Positions 1 through 7,757 of a stretch of 64,000 nt of DNA are shown here, piece by piece (position 1 is the stretch's first letter; each line of letters begins with the position of its first letter). This DNA is from Frankia umida (GTDB lineage Bacteria; Actinomycetota; Actinomycetes; Frankiales; Frankiaceae). The notes below the pieces were generated by a model. That model did not search any database and was not told where the DNA came from. It saw nothing but the letters and a program-made list of their open reading frames with translations. Both the position numbers and the translations under genes were made by a program. The stretch is from the NCBI RefSeq assembly GCF_023242945.1, contig NZ_JALKFT010000024.1, positions 1 through 64,000 of the forward strand, in the 5' to 3' direction.

Positions 1-134
1 ACGGGCCGTGACCGCGCGGGGAGGCACCGGGTCGCCGGAGCCCGCGAACCGCGAACCCCAACACCGCGCACCTCCTCATCTGACGGGTGTGTAGGAGCTG
101 GAATCCCCCGCCTTCAGGCAGGGGAGGACGTCAA
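1..134 (+). mobile_element. Right end of an IS200/IS605-family element
   Basis: Only the 3' end of the element lies in the window. Bases 105-112 (CCCCCGCC) pair with 117-124 (GGCAGGGG), one mismatch, around a TTCA loop, followed by GGAGGACGTCAA. This imperfect subterminal hairpin ending in TCAA is the layout known from IS605-group right ends, which lack inverted terminal repeats. A frame that looks like the tail of the accessory protein TnpB/OrfB stops at 94, just before the hairpin. The family call rests on this architecture and on the protein tail, not on a database match. The exact end near 134 is an estimate. Confidence 0.55.
2..94 (+). CDS. C-terminal fragment of IS605-type OrfB/TnpB (partial, runs off the window)
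   Basis: Frame 2 is open from the window edge to TAG at 92-94 and ends ...NREPQHRAPPHLTGV. Poorly conserved tails containing 'NREPQ' are typical of actinobacterial OrfB/TnpB proteins, which encode an RNA-guided nuclease related to Cas12. None of the catalytic RuvC-like residues are inside the window, so activity cannot be judged. The stop lies about ten bases before the subterminal hairpin, the usual position in these elements. If the rest of the gene is intact to the left, this is a complete element. The fragment is short and the call is tentative. Confidence 0.4.
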   Translation, partial: RAVTARGGTGSPEPANREPQHRAPPHLTGV

Positions 135-255
135 GGACGCGATCGCCATCCACGCGAGTGGCGCCACCTGCTACGTGCTGCGCGGCCCGCGGGCGGCCAG
201 TCGACTGCGCGCCCAGATCGCGGCCGCGGCTCCCGCTCGGGGCAGCACCTTTTAG
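135..255 (+). pseudogene. Possible 3' remnant of a gene interrupted by the IS element
   Basis: Immediately after the IS right end the frame reads DAIAIHASGATCYVLRGPR and stops with TAG at 253-255. It is open, has natural-looking composition and lacks its own plausible start, as expected for the tail of a gene split by the insertion. I do not recognise the family. In GC-rich DNA an open frame of about 40 codons can also occur by chance, so this is a weak call. Confidence 0.25.
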
Positions 256-703
256 GCGGCTTTCGTGGATCAGGGGAGCCGGCGCGGTCAGGGTTCGATC
301 CCAAACCATCCGCGATCAGCCCGTTCGTGTGATCCGTGGTCGCTGGGCGCGGTGACAGCCGGGCGGGGTGACCACGGATCGGGGGTACCGTTAACCGGCC
401 ATTTCTTACTGGCGGAGTGTAGATATTTGCACACGCAACAGGCGCGGGCCGATAAGCCTTGCAGGACTCCGGTCGCCGGCGAGTGGTACTACTTTCGTAG
501 TCATAATCGAGCAAGAAGACACAGTGACGGACACGTCGTAGATCCAGAACTGCCACGCTGGATGGCGCTACAGCCAGCCGTAGACCGGCAAAACAGAGGG
601 CGAAGGAGAGTGGAGCGAGATGATATCCGAGGTGTGGGATTCGTCATGCTGTTTTCAAACAGGGAGACTCTGCTCTTCTATAAGGGTCTAGCGAAGAGGT
701 CTG
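256..703. other. Stretch without a supported gene
   Basis: No frame here shows convincing coding composition. The stretch contains a perfect 11-bp inverted repeat (331-341 GATCCGTGGTC, 370-380 GACCACGGATC, 28-base loop). It also has a distinctly AT-richer patch from about 385 to 660, unlike the rest of the window. The AT-richer composition suggests acquired DNA, consistent with the neighbouring insertion element and broken genes. Confidence 0.4.
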
Positions 704-1187
704 GTGACGTTGCGCCTGGCCTGCGTAATATTCCTGGGGATCTTCGGCGCCGTTTTCGAGATCTCCGCAGCCTGCCGCTTCGCGAGGCGATCGGGTTTCG
801 AGGGTCAAGCGAAGAAGTTTTGCCGCAGGGCGTGGCGGCCCGCATGCCCCGCGTTGTGGCGGCCACTCGGTGGGTGCTTGGAATAATTCTGGTCGGGCTT
901 CTATTTGTCCTCCTGTCAGTGCTGCTGTCAGGTGGCTGGCAGACTGCGGCCGAGTTCGTGGCATCGACCGCTTTTATTACTGGATGGAGCCTGTTTCGTT
1001 GCGGAATCTGGAAAAAGAAGATTCAGACTGGATACGCGAAGGGTTGCGCGAAGGAATAAAGGCCCGCGCCGTACTCATCTTCTTCGGTTTCACCTCTGGC
1101 TTGATCGGTGCCACGACCCAGAGTCTGCGTGACAGCAGTTCGACCGCCACGGCGCTCTTTCAGCTCACGAGCTTCGTGTTTGCGTAG
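704..1187 (+). pseudogene. Scrambled membrane-protein frames (probable decayed gene)
   Basis: Three overlapping frames each carry part of what looks like one small membrane protein. Frame 2 (704-886) begins with a hydrophobic run LRLACVIFLGIFGAVFEI. Frame 1 (about 844-1059) contains WVLGIILVGLLFVLLSVLL. Frame 3 (to 1187) has a natural-looking tail, EDSDWIREGLREGIKARAVL followed by a hydrophobic run. Either the gene has suffered two frameshifts or only one frame is real. The best single-frame alternative is 646-1059, a 137-residue protein. Base composition is lower in GC than the housekeeping genes around it. I do not recognise the family. Confidence 0.3.
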
Positions 1188-1423
1188 TCAAGCCGCTCCT
1201 TCGATCTGAGCGAGCGCACACTGCGGATGCCGAGCCAGCCGACAGCGGAGCCGATGACCAGGGAGACCACGGTCAGGACCAGATGGACCGTGAAGAAGCC
1301 GGTCGGGCCGTGGTCCCAGGAACGATCATCCTTCCAGACGTTGCGAAGGAAATTTGGCCAGATGGCCCACGTCCACACGCCGACTGCGATCAGGAACCAG
1401 GACGCACGCTTCGAAAGGGTCAC
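1160..1423 (-). CDS. SCO4848-family small membrane protein
   Basis: Encodes 87 residues with two predicted membrane segments: ASWFLIAVGVWTWAIWPNFL near the N-terminus and a second, TVHLVLTVVSLVIGSAVGWLG, in the second half. The pattern (K/R-rich start, SWFL.A.GVW.W.IW, an aromatic-rich linker, HL.L..VS...G...G..G.R..R) matches what I know of the SCO4848 family, conserved in actinobacteria and of unknown function. I chose GTG at 1423 because GGAGAG sits just upstream. Longer frames extend to 1495 but add residues unlike the family. A broken copy of the 5' end lies next door at 1525-1606. Confidence 0.65.
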   Translation of the reverse strand: MTLSKRASWFLIAVGVWTWAIWPNFLRNVWKDDRSWDHGPTGFFTVHLVLTVVSLVIGSAVGWLGIRSVRSLRSKERLDYANTKLVS

Positions 1424-1524
1424 CTCTCCAGCTTCGCACCCAGCTGAGCGGATGCGCCCACCGAGACCCGTCACGCAGCGTGGAGCTGGACACACCCGGC
1501 GGGAGTAGTACCTAGGTCATAAGC

Positions 1525-1606
1525 GCATGGTCCACAAGTTCGGCCAGATCCCCCATGTCCACACCCACCGCGATCAGGAACCAGAGGCGCGCCTTGACAG
1601 GCTCAC
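1525..1606 (-). pseudogene. Truncated, frameshifted duplicate of the SCO4848-like gene 5' end
   Basis: Reading the minus strand from GTG at 1606 gives VSLSRRA, closely parallel to VTLSKRA at the start of the intact gene. A single-base loss then shifts the frame: the following bases still encode WFLIAVGV in the next frame, as in the intact gene. Similarity continues at the DNA level to about 1525 and then stops. Only about a third of the gene remains. This is a decayed tandem duplicate and is not expected to be expressed as a functional protein. Confidence 0.6.
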
Positions 1607-1770
1607 CTCATCAGCCTCGCACCGATCAGCCTCGCACCGGCCACGAGTTGTGGTCTCTCCGTGGGGTCGCGAGTTCGGACACGTTGATCACCATAAAGTG
1701 GACGGGCAGAAAAACCCCGGGGGCTTGCCGCTTCAGGCGTAAGGCCGTCCAGCGGTAGAGGCCATCCGGG

Positions 1771-2153
1771 GTGTCCACCGCGCAGTCTAGAAGACCGGTA
1801 GCCCGCCGTGACCCCGCCGCATGCCTTCGCGCTCCAGCTCCGGCGCAGGCTGAGCGCCGCGACGGGAAGGTCATCGCGCCCGGTCAAATGATCGCCGAGC
1901 TGACGTTCGGCTTCTGGCGCTACCTCCTGACCAGGCGATACGAGACAACCCTGTCGACAGCCTCGTCCGGCTCCGCAACCGCGTCGCGCACCACGAACCG
2001 ATCCACAACCGACCGCTCGCGACCCTCCACCATGATCTGCTGCGTGTCGCGGGGCACCTCGGCGGAGACGTCGAAGAGACGTCGATCTCTGCGCCGCCGA
2101 CGACCCCACAGTTCTCGGCTTCGCGAAGCCCCGGAACCACAGCCTTGGAGTAA
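1771..2153 (+). pseudogene. Decayed Abi-like gene (abortive-infection family remnant)
   Basis: Frame 1 reads VIAPGQMIAELTFGFWRYLL then TRRYETTL (about 1873-1953), the typical core of actinobacterial Abi-like proteins (GxVIAELSFGFWRYLLxxRYExTLW). After a short deletion, frame 3 continues with LVRLRNRVAHHEPIHNRPLA and HHDLLRVAGHLGGDV (about 1962-2088), the RNR..HHEP motif of the same family, up to TAA at 2151-2153. The family's segment between these blocks is missing and the frame has changed, so the gene is broken. Abi-like proteins are associated with phage resistance in some bacteria; the actinobacterial versions are largely uncharacterised. It lies between an IS end and a kinase gene in an accessory patch. 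Confidence 0.65.
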
Positions 2154-2177
2154 GCCTGGTCCGTGCCCCGTCGGGCG

Positions 2178-4250
2178 TCAGGCGGCTGGCGGTGGCGCGG
2201 TGGGCACCGGGGTGGTGGGCGCCGGGGCGGTGGGGGACGTGGGCGGGCGGGTCGTGGCCGGCGCTGTCGTGGTCGGCGCGTTGTTGCTCGGGGTCGTCGT
2301 CGCCGGCACGGTCGGGCTGGGCGTGGGCTGCTGGGTCGCCGGGGCCGAGGTCGGCGGCGTGGTCGGGCTGGTCGTCGCGCGCGGCGCAGGGCTTGTCGGC
2401 CGCGGCCGGTAGCTGTAACGCGAGGTCGGTGGCACCACCACGGCCGGCGAGTCGTTGGCCGGCTGCGACGGACCGGTCACCTGGTCGGGAATCAGCGTGG
2501 CCGGTGTACCGGTCGTCTGCTGGGCCGAGACGTCGTTGCCGTTCGGTGAATCCCCGCCGGTCAGCGTGAGGGCGAGCGCGACAGCCACGACGGCGAGCGC
2601 CGCGACCGCGCCGGCGGCGATGGCCACGATGCGGCGCCGGTGGTTCTGCTCGTCCGCCCGGCTCCGGCCGCCGTGGGCTCCGGCCGCCGCGCCGCCGCCA
2701 CCCACCATGGCACGTCGACCCGAGTCGTCGAGGTGCACCAGGCCGGCGGCTTCGTCATCCTCGAACATGCCGAGATCGGTCGCGGCGATCAGGGGGGTGG
2801 TGCCGATGCGGGTCTCGTCGTCGGAGCCGCCGCGCACCGGACCGGTGGCCTGACCGGGGCGTCCGATCCTGGTCGGCTCGTCGTGCTCCACCGGGCCGCG
2901 GTTGCGTGCCGAGGCCGGCGGGGTCGCCGGGGCGCGGCGCAGCCCACCGGTCGCCGGGGAGATCGCGGTCTCGTCCAGGCCGTTCGGGATCGGATCGGCG
3001 GTGATCTCGGTGTCGGCCGGGCCAGCGTCAGCGTCGGCGGTCGACCAGTCCGCCCTCGGGCCGGTCGGGGACGGCCCGTAGGGCGTGGACCCCCAGGGCG
3101 GCGTCGAGGTGGTGGGGGCCGTGGGTGGGGTCGACGGGGCACCGCCCGCGCGTGGCCCGGTGCCGCTGGTGCGGCCGTCCGAACCCGCGCCCGCGCCGAG
3201 GACGCCAGCGGCACCGCCCGCGGCCGTGCCACGCTTGGACTGGCCCCGGCCGCCGCGTCCGTCCCGTCCAGAGGGGGCCGACGGGTGGGAGTCGTCCAGG
3301 TTCTCCAGGCCGACGTCGGCGCTGCCCCGCCCGGGCTGCTCGTCGTTCTCGTCGCCCTTGGAGCGGGCGTGCATCACGGCTGCCGGGACGGGGGTGGCGT
3401 TACGTGCCACCGGGATGAGCCGGCGGCGGATCTCGGTGACGTCCGGACGCTCCTCGGCGGGGCGGTCCATCAGGTCGCTGAGCAGGTTGCGCAGCGGGCC
3501 GGCCAGCCGGAAGGCACGGCGGCGCCCCTCGACGACGGCGGTGAGCACCGCGTACGTCTCCGGGCCTTCGAACGGAGGCTGACCCTCGACCGCGGAGTAC
3601 AGCGTGGCGCCGAGGCCCCACAGGTCACTGGCCGGGCTTCCGGACGAGCCGCGCACGCGTTCGGGGGCGATGTAGGCGGGGGAACCAACGAGCGCGCCAG
3701 TACCGGTCAGGGTGACGTCACCCTCGGTGGCGGCGATGCCGAAGTCGGTGAGTCGGACCCGGCCGTCCCGCCCGAGCAGGACGTTGCCCGGCTTGACGTC
3801 ACGGTGCAGCACGCCGGCGGAGTGCGCGGCGGCGAGCGCGTCGGTCAGCGCGAGGCCGATCGCGGCCACCTGGTCGAACGGGAGTGGACCGTGGTTGCGG
3901 ATCACGTCGCCGAGCGAGTCCGCGTCGACGAGCTCCATGACGATCCAGTGCCGCTCGTGCTCCTCGACCACGTCGTACACGGACACGATGGCCGGGCTGT
4001 GCAGTCGGGCGAGCGCACGGGCCTCCCGCAGCACCCGGGCCCGGATCGCGTCGCGCTCGTTCTGCGCGCCGGCCATCGGGACCAGGATCTCCTTGATGGC
4101 CACCGGCCGCTGGAGGAGCTCATCCTCACCGCGCCAGACGACGCCGGCTCCACCACGCCCGATGGGGGTGTCGAGTCGGTAGCGCTGAGCTACGTAACGA
4201 GGCGTGCCATGCCGGTCGGTGTCCCGGGGCACGCTTGCCGATTTGGCCAT
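2178..4250 (-). CDS. Transmembrane Ser/Thr protein kinase (PknB-like), Pro/Thr-rich exported tail
   Basis: A 690-residue kinase. The N-terminal kinase domain (about 24-285) has the glycine loop GRGGAG (31-36), the ATP lysine in AIKE (K53), the catalytic loop HRDVKPGN (149-156), DFG (169-171), and an activation segment with two or three Thr before GSPAYIAPE. A disordered linker of about 250 residues follows, containing acidic threonine motifs DEPTRIG and DDETRIG. Next come one membrane helix after RRRI (about 540-562) and an outside tail of about 125 residues that is almost entirely Pro/Thr/Ala. There is no PASTA or other folded sensor, so the exported part looks like a wall-spanning stalk. 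A second kinase gene lies 93 bp upstream in the same direction. Substrates are unknown. Confidence 0.9.
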   Translation of the reverse strand: MAKSASVPRDTDRHGTPRYVAQRYRLDTPIGRGGAGVVWRGEDELLQRPVAIKEILVPMAGAQNERDAIRARVLREARALARLHSPAIVSVYDVVEEHERHWIVMELVDADSLGDVIRNHGPLPFDQVAAIGLALTDALAAAHSAGVLHRDVKPGNVLLGRDGRVRLTDFGIAATEGDVTLTGTGALVGSPAYIAPERVRGSSGSPASDLWGLGATLYSAVEGQPPFEGPETYAVLTAVVEGRRRAFRLAGPLRNLLSDLMDRPAEERPDVTEIRRRLIPVARNATPVPAAVMHARSKGDENDEQPGRGSADVGLENLDDSHPSAPSGRDGRGGRGQSKRGTAAGGAAGVLGAGAGSDGRTSGTGPRAGGAPSTPPTAPTTSTPPWGSTPYGPSPTGPRADWSTADADAGPADTEITADPIPNGLDETAISPATGGLRRAPATPPASARNRGPVEHDEPTRIGRPGQATGPVRGGSDDETRIGTTPLIAATDLGMFEDDEAAGLVHLDDSGRRAMVGGGGAAAGAHGGRSRADEQNHRRRIVAIAAGAVAALAVVAVALALTLTGGDSPNGNDVSAQQTTGTPATLIPDQVTGPSQPANDSPAVVVPPTSRYSYRPRPTSPAPRATTSPTTPPTSAPATQQPTPSPTVPATTTPSNNAPTTTAPATTRPPTSPTAPAPTTPVPTAPPPAA

Positions 4251-4343
4251 CGTGTCAAGTCTGACAGACGGAGGGTTCCGCAGACAGCATGGCCTGCGTG
4301 TTTCCGATCGCCTTGACAGGCGTGAATCCGGCGAATGTGTACA

Positions 4344-7025
4344 TCACGGCCCCGGCCGGAAGGTCTCGAAGAGGCTTGCCATCAGTGATTGATCCTGCAA
4401 CCAGAGGTCTTCGGGGGTATGCCAGTAGAGGGCATATCCGTGGCGGTTGCGAATCGCGCCCCGATTGAGCACATGCACCATGACCCCGTCCGACCTGCGG
4501 TACGCGAACTCCCAGTCGGCCTGGTTCGTGCCATCCCCACCGTCGCTGGGAGTCAGCCGTATGCGTCGGTAGTCCTGCACGCTCCGAACGAAACTGGCTT
4601 CGATGCGCCGCCAGTCGCCGATCGCGGAGGTGTTTGCCTCCCTGACGCTACCCACCCGGAGGAACGAGCCGGTAGCCGGGTCCATGAAATCGACGTTACC
4701 GGCCCCGCCGGGACCCGGCTGGGACCGCCAGCCGGCCGGGTAGGCCAACGACCATCCGGCCGCCTGATCAGTATAGGAGGCCCAGCCTGGCGGGGGTATG
4801 GCAACCACGGAACTGGTCGCCAGCGGGTCGTTGACGGTCGCCGCGCGGGTACCGCTGTCGGTGTTCTGCGCGATTGGACGATTACCCTGCGTATTGCTGG
4901 TGTGGGTGTCGTCCCGACTGATCAACAGCAGCACGGCCACCGCGGCGACCGCCGCGAACACCGCTAGCACTGACACCAGGACGAGCGGGCGAATCCGCCC
5001 AGGCCCACGCGTCGCGCCCACGGCCCGCAGGCTCCGGGTGGCCGCGCTCTGGACGACCGGGTCCGGTGCGACGGCCGCGGCTGAGGTGTCCGTGCCCGCA
5101 CCGCCCGCGGCCGGAGGCTGCGGCTGTGCCGGAGGCTGCGGTGAGTGCGGTGCTGGCGGTGCTGGCGTGATTGGTGGTGCTGGCGGGGCTGGGGTGACGG
5201 TCTCGGCCAGGTCGGCCGGCGCGGGGGAGCCCGGGGTCGCCCGATCGTCGGTGTCGCGGTTGATCAGGCGGGCCCGGGCCGGAATCCCGCCGAGCGCGCG
5301 TGTGCGGTCGACCTGGCGCAACCGTTCCACTGGACGGGCGATCCGGGCGCGGGCGGCCGCGGGCAGCGTCGGCCGGACACGGGCGGAATCCGGGGCGCGT
5401 CGGGGTGACAGCGCGCCTCGGATCGGTAGGCCGGACTGGGGCGGCGTGGCCGGTGCGGTCGAGGTGGCTGACGGGGGGGCCGGTGTCGCGCTGGGACGCG
5501 GATCGCGCGGTTCGGTGTGCGCGTCACCGCCACCGGAACGCGGGATGGTGTTGCCGGCCATCAACGCCATGGTGGCCACCGTCGCAGCGGTCGCGACTGT
5601 GGCGACCGTGGCGACGGTCGTCGAGTGGTCGGTCTCGGACAGCCCGACAGGGCCCGGATCGTCAGCCGCTTCGGGCGTCACCGGTGGGTTTTCGACGGTG
5701 ACGGGAAGGGCGACCTCGGCGGGATTGTCCGCCGGGTGGTCGAGATCGTCCGCGGACGAGGCCTCGACAGCAGGATCAACAGCGACGGTCTGATCGCCGT
5801 GCGGTGGGGCGATGAGCACGGTCGCCGCCGGCTCGGCCGGCTGGTCCGGGTGCGCATCATCGTGTCGGGCGATGGTCGTCTCCGCACCGGCGTCGGTATC
5901 GGCATCGGCGACCGTCGAACCGACCGTGGTCGTTGTGTCGATCGTCGCCGCAACGGTCCGTGTGCCCGGCATGGTCGCTTCCGGTTCGCTCGGCCGCGGC
6001 CCGTCCACCGCCGTCGTGTCGCCGGTCGGCGTGGGTGTCGATGTCGGTCTGGTGAGCGCGGGCGTGATGGCCGCCGCTGCGGCCGGCGCGGCTCCGAAGG
6101 CCGACGGGTCCGGGTCGGACGCGGGAGCAGGGGGCGGACCGGGACGGTGCGCACGTGCCGACCGGCTCCCACCGCGGCCGCCCGCGGCATCGCCGAAGGA
6201 CTGCAGAATGTCACGTAGCCGACGGCGGACGGCGGACAGCGGGGGGCGGCTCGTCTCATGCGGGCTCATCAGATCGTCGATGAGCGGCGCCAACGGACCG
6301 GCGAGGCGGAAGGGCCGCCGGTCGCCGCGCATCACCGCGGACACGACCGCGACCGGATCGCCACCGCCATACGGCGGGCATCCCTCGACGGTGGCGAACA
6401 GCGCCGCGCCCAGGCCCCACCGGTCGCCGGCGGCGTTGCCGGTGCCACCCCGGGCACGCTCGGGCGGTAGATAGGCCGGCGACCCGAGCACCATGCCGGT
6501 GTTGGTCAGACGGGCGTCACCGTGACTGACCGCGATCCCGAAGTCGGTGAGGCGGGCTCGTCCGTCCGCCGTGATGAGCACGTTGCTCGGTTTGACGTCG
6601 CGGTGCACGATGCCGAGCCGGTGCGCGGCCTCCAGGGCGTAGGCGAGCGTGATGCCGATCTGGCAGGTCTGTTCGATGGGCCGGGCGCCGAGGTCGCTGA
6701 TGATCCGGGCCAGCGACTGCCCCTCGACGTACTCCATGACGATCCAGGGCAGATCGCCGTCGTCAATGACGTCGAGGACGGAGACCGCGCCCGGGTGGTG
6801 CAACCGACCCGCCGCGCGGGCCTCCCGCAGCACCCGCTGCCGAGCCCGGTCCCGCTCGGTTCCGTTCTCCGTCACGGGAAGTCGCACCTCCTTGACGGCC
6901 ACCGGCCGTCGCAGGAGTTCGTCCGTGGCGCGGTGCACGACCCCGAAACCACCCCGGCCGAGCACGCCCGCCAGCTGATAGCGCCCGCCGACCAGCACCG
7001 CCGGAGACCTGGACTCGCCTGCCAT
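4344..7025 (-). CDS. Transmembrane Ser/Thr protein kinase with C-terminal PsbP/Mog1-like exported domain
   Basis: From ATG at 7025 (preceded by GGAAGGGACGAAGGG) the product is 893 residues; an open extension to 7163 adds 46 unlikely residues. The kinase domain has GRGGFG (23-28), AVKE (K45), HRDVKPSN (141-148), DFG (161-163) and GSPAYLPPER. Roughly 400 residues of Ala/Pro/Thr-rich, probably disordered sequence lead to a membrane helix (about 680-703). The exported C-terminus of about 150 residues is folded in appearance: it opens with WSLAYPAGWR and ends with SLFETFRPGP. The Y-P-x-GW motif resembles PsbP/Mog1-like lipoprotein domains. This may be a ligand-sensing module. The gene is divergent from the cytidine deaminase gene. 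Confidence 0.88.
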   Translation of the reverse strand: MAGESRSPAVLVGGRYQLAGVLGRGGFGVVHRATDELLRRPVAVKEVRLPVTENGTERDRARQRVLREARAAGRLHHPGAVSVLDVIDDGDLPWIVMEYVEGQSLARIISDLGARPIEQTCQIGITLAYALEAAHRLGIVHRDVKPSNVLITADGRARLTDFGIAVSHGDARLTNTGMVLGSPAYLPPERARGGTGNAAGDRWGLGAALFATVEGCPPYGGGDPVAVVSAVMRGDRRPFRLAGPLAPLIDDLMSPHETSRPPLSAVRRRLRDILQSFGDAAGGRGGSRSARAHRPGPPPAPASDPDPSAFGAAPAAAAAITPALTRPTSTPTPTGDTTAVDGPRPSEPEATMPGTRTVAATIDTTTTVGSTVADADTDAGAETTIARHDDAHPDQPAEPAATVLIAPPHGDQTVAVDPAVEASSADDLDHPADNPAEVALPVTVENPPVTPEAADDPGPVGLSETDHSTTVATVATVATAATVATMALMAGNTIPRSGGGDAHTEPRDPRPSATPAPPSATSTAPATPPQSGLPIRGALSPRRAPDSARVRPTLPAAARARIARPVERLRQVDRTRALGGIPARARLINRDTDDRATPGSPAPADLAETVTPAPPAPPITPAPPAPHSPQPPAQPQPPAAGGAGTDTSAAAVAPDPVVQSAATRSLRAVGATRGPGRIRPLVLVSVLAVFAAVAAVAVLLLISRDDTHTSNTQGNRPIAQNTDSGTRAATVNDPLATSSVVAIPPPGWASYTDQAAGWSLAYPAGWRSQPGPGGAGNVDFMDPATGSFLRVGSVREANTSAIGDWRRIEASFVRSVQDYRRIRLTPSDGGDGTNQADWEFAYRRSDGVMVHVLNRGAIRNRHGYALYWHTPEDLWLQDQSLMASLFETFRPGP

Positions 7026-7152
7026 CCCTTCGTCCCTTCCGATCGCCAGTGAGGCTCGCGTCCATGGGATCACATCGTGGCCGGTCCACCGCGCTGGGGC
7101 AGGCCGATGGTCACTGGGAACCATCCGGCGAGCGGGAGGATTGGGACTGGGT

Positions 7153-7635
7153 GTGGACGACATAGTGGCGGAAACGACAGATCTCCCGCATGGCCCTGCG
7201 GTGAGCGGCGAGGTCTGGGAGCGGCTGCGGGTCGCCGCGGTGCGGGTCGCGGCGCAGGGCTACGCCCCCTACTCCGGTCTGCGGGTCGGCGCCGCGGCGC
7301 TGGTCGTGGCGACCACGACCGGACCTCGGGCGGGCGAGCCGTGGATCGTCACCGGCTGCAACGTCGAGAACGCCTCCTACGGTCTGACGCTGTGCGCCGA
7401 ATGTGGGCTGGTCGCCGCACTGCACGCCCAGGGCGGTGGCCGGCTGACGGCACTGGTCTGTGTGGACGCCTCCGGGCGGCCGCTGGCGCCGTGCGGACGG
7501 TGTCGACAGGTGCTTTACGAACACGGCGGCCCGGAACTCCTGATCGACGGTGCGCAGGGCGCGCGCCGGCTGGCGGAGCTGCTTCCCGACGCCTTCGGCC
7601 CCGCGGACCTGCCAACGGACGCGGGCGCCGGCTGA
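7153..7635 (+). CDS. cdd: Cytidine deaminase
   Basis: Deaminates cytidine and deoxycytidine to uridine in pyrimidine salvage; a small cytosolic zinc enzyme. The sequence shows YAPYSGLRVGAA near the N-terminus, substrate-binding CNVENASYG, the catalytic CAE, and PCGRCRQ carrying two zinc-ligand cysteines. This is the homotetrameric three-cysteine type, and the length of about 160 residues fits. The start is uncertain: TTG at 7141 touches the GGGAGGA ribosome site (7134-7140), so GTG at 7153 or 7165 is more likely. It heads a run of nucleoside-salvage genes; add follows about 120 bp downstream on the same strand. Confidence 0.92.
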   Translation: MDDIVAETTDLPHGPAVSGEVWERLRVAAVRVAAQGYAPYSGLRVGAAALVVATTTGPRAGEPWIVTGCNVENASYGLTLCAECGLVAALHAQGGGRLTALVCVDASGRPLAPCGRCRQVLYEHGGPELLIDGAQGARRLAELLPDAFGPADLPTDAGAG

Positions 7636-7757
7636 GTCGGCTGAGTCGGCGGTGCCCGGACCGCCGTCGCGTCGTCCGCGCGGCAGGGCCGGTTCTGTCG
7701 GACGGGTGGCCTACCGTCGGGCCGGAGCCGGAGGAGATGCCGGAGACGGAGGCGACA

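Noticed and set aside
291..302. tRNA T-loop-like sequence GGGTTCGATCCC
   Set aside because: The T-stem pairs for only three bases and no acceptor, D or anticodon arm can be folded upstream.
4259..4269. Small palindrome GTCTGACAGAC before the first kinase start as an operator
   Set aside because: Only five-base arms; no second copy near other promoters and no known regulator with this site.
2640..4316. Long plus-strand open frame opposite the first kinase
   Set aside because: Arg/Gly-rich shadow of the kinase gene; no family motifs, and the minus strand has a complete kinase.
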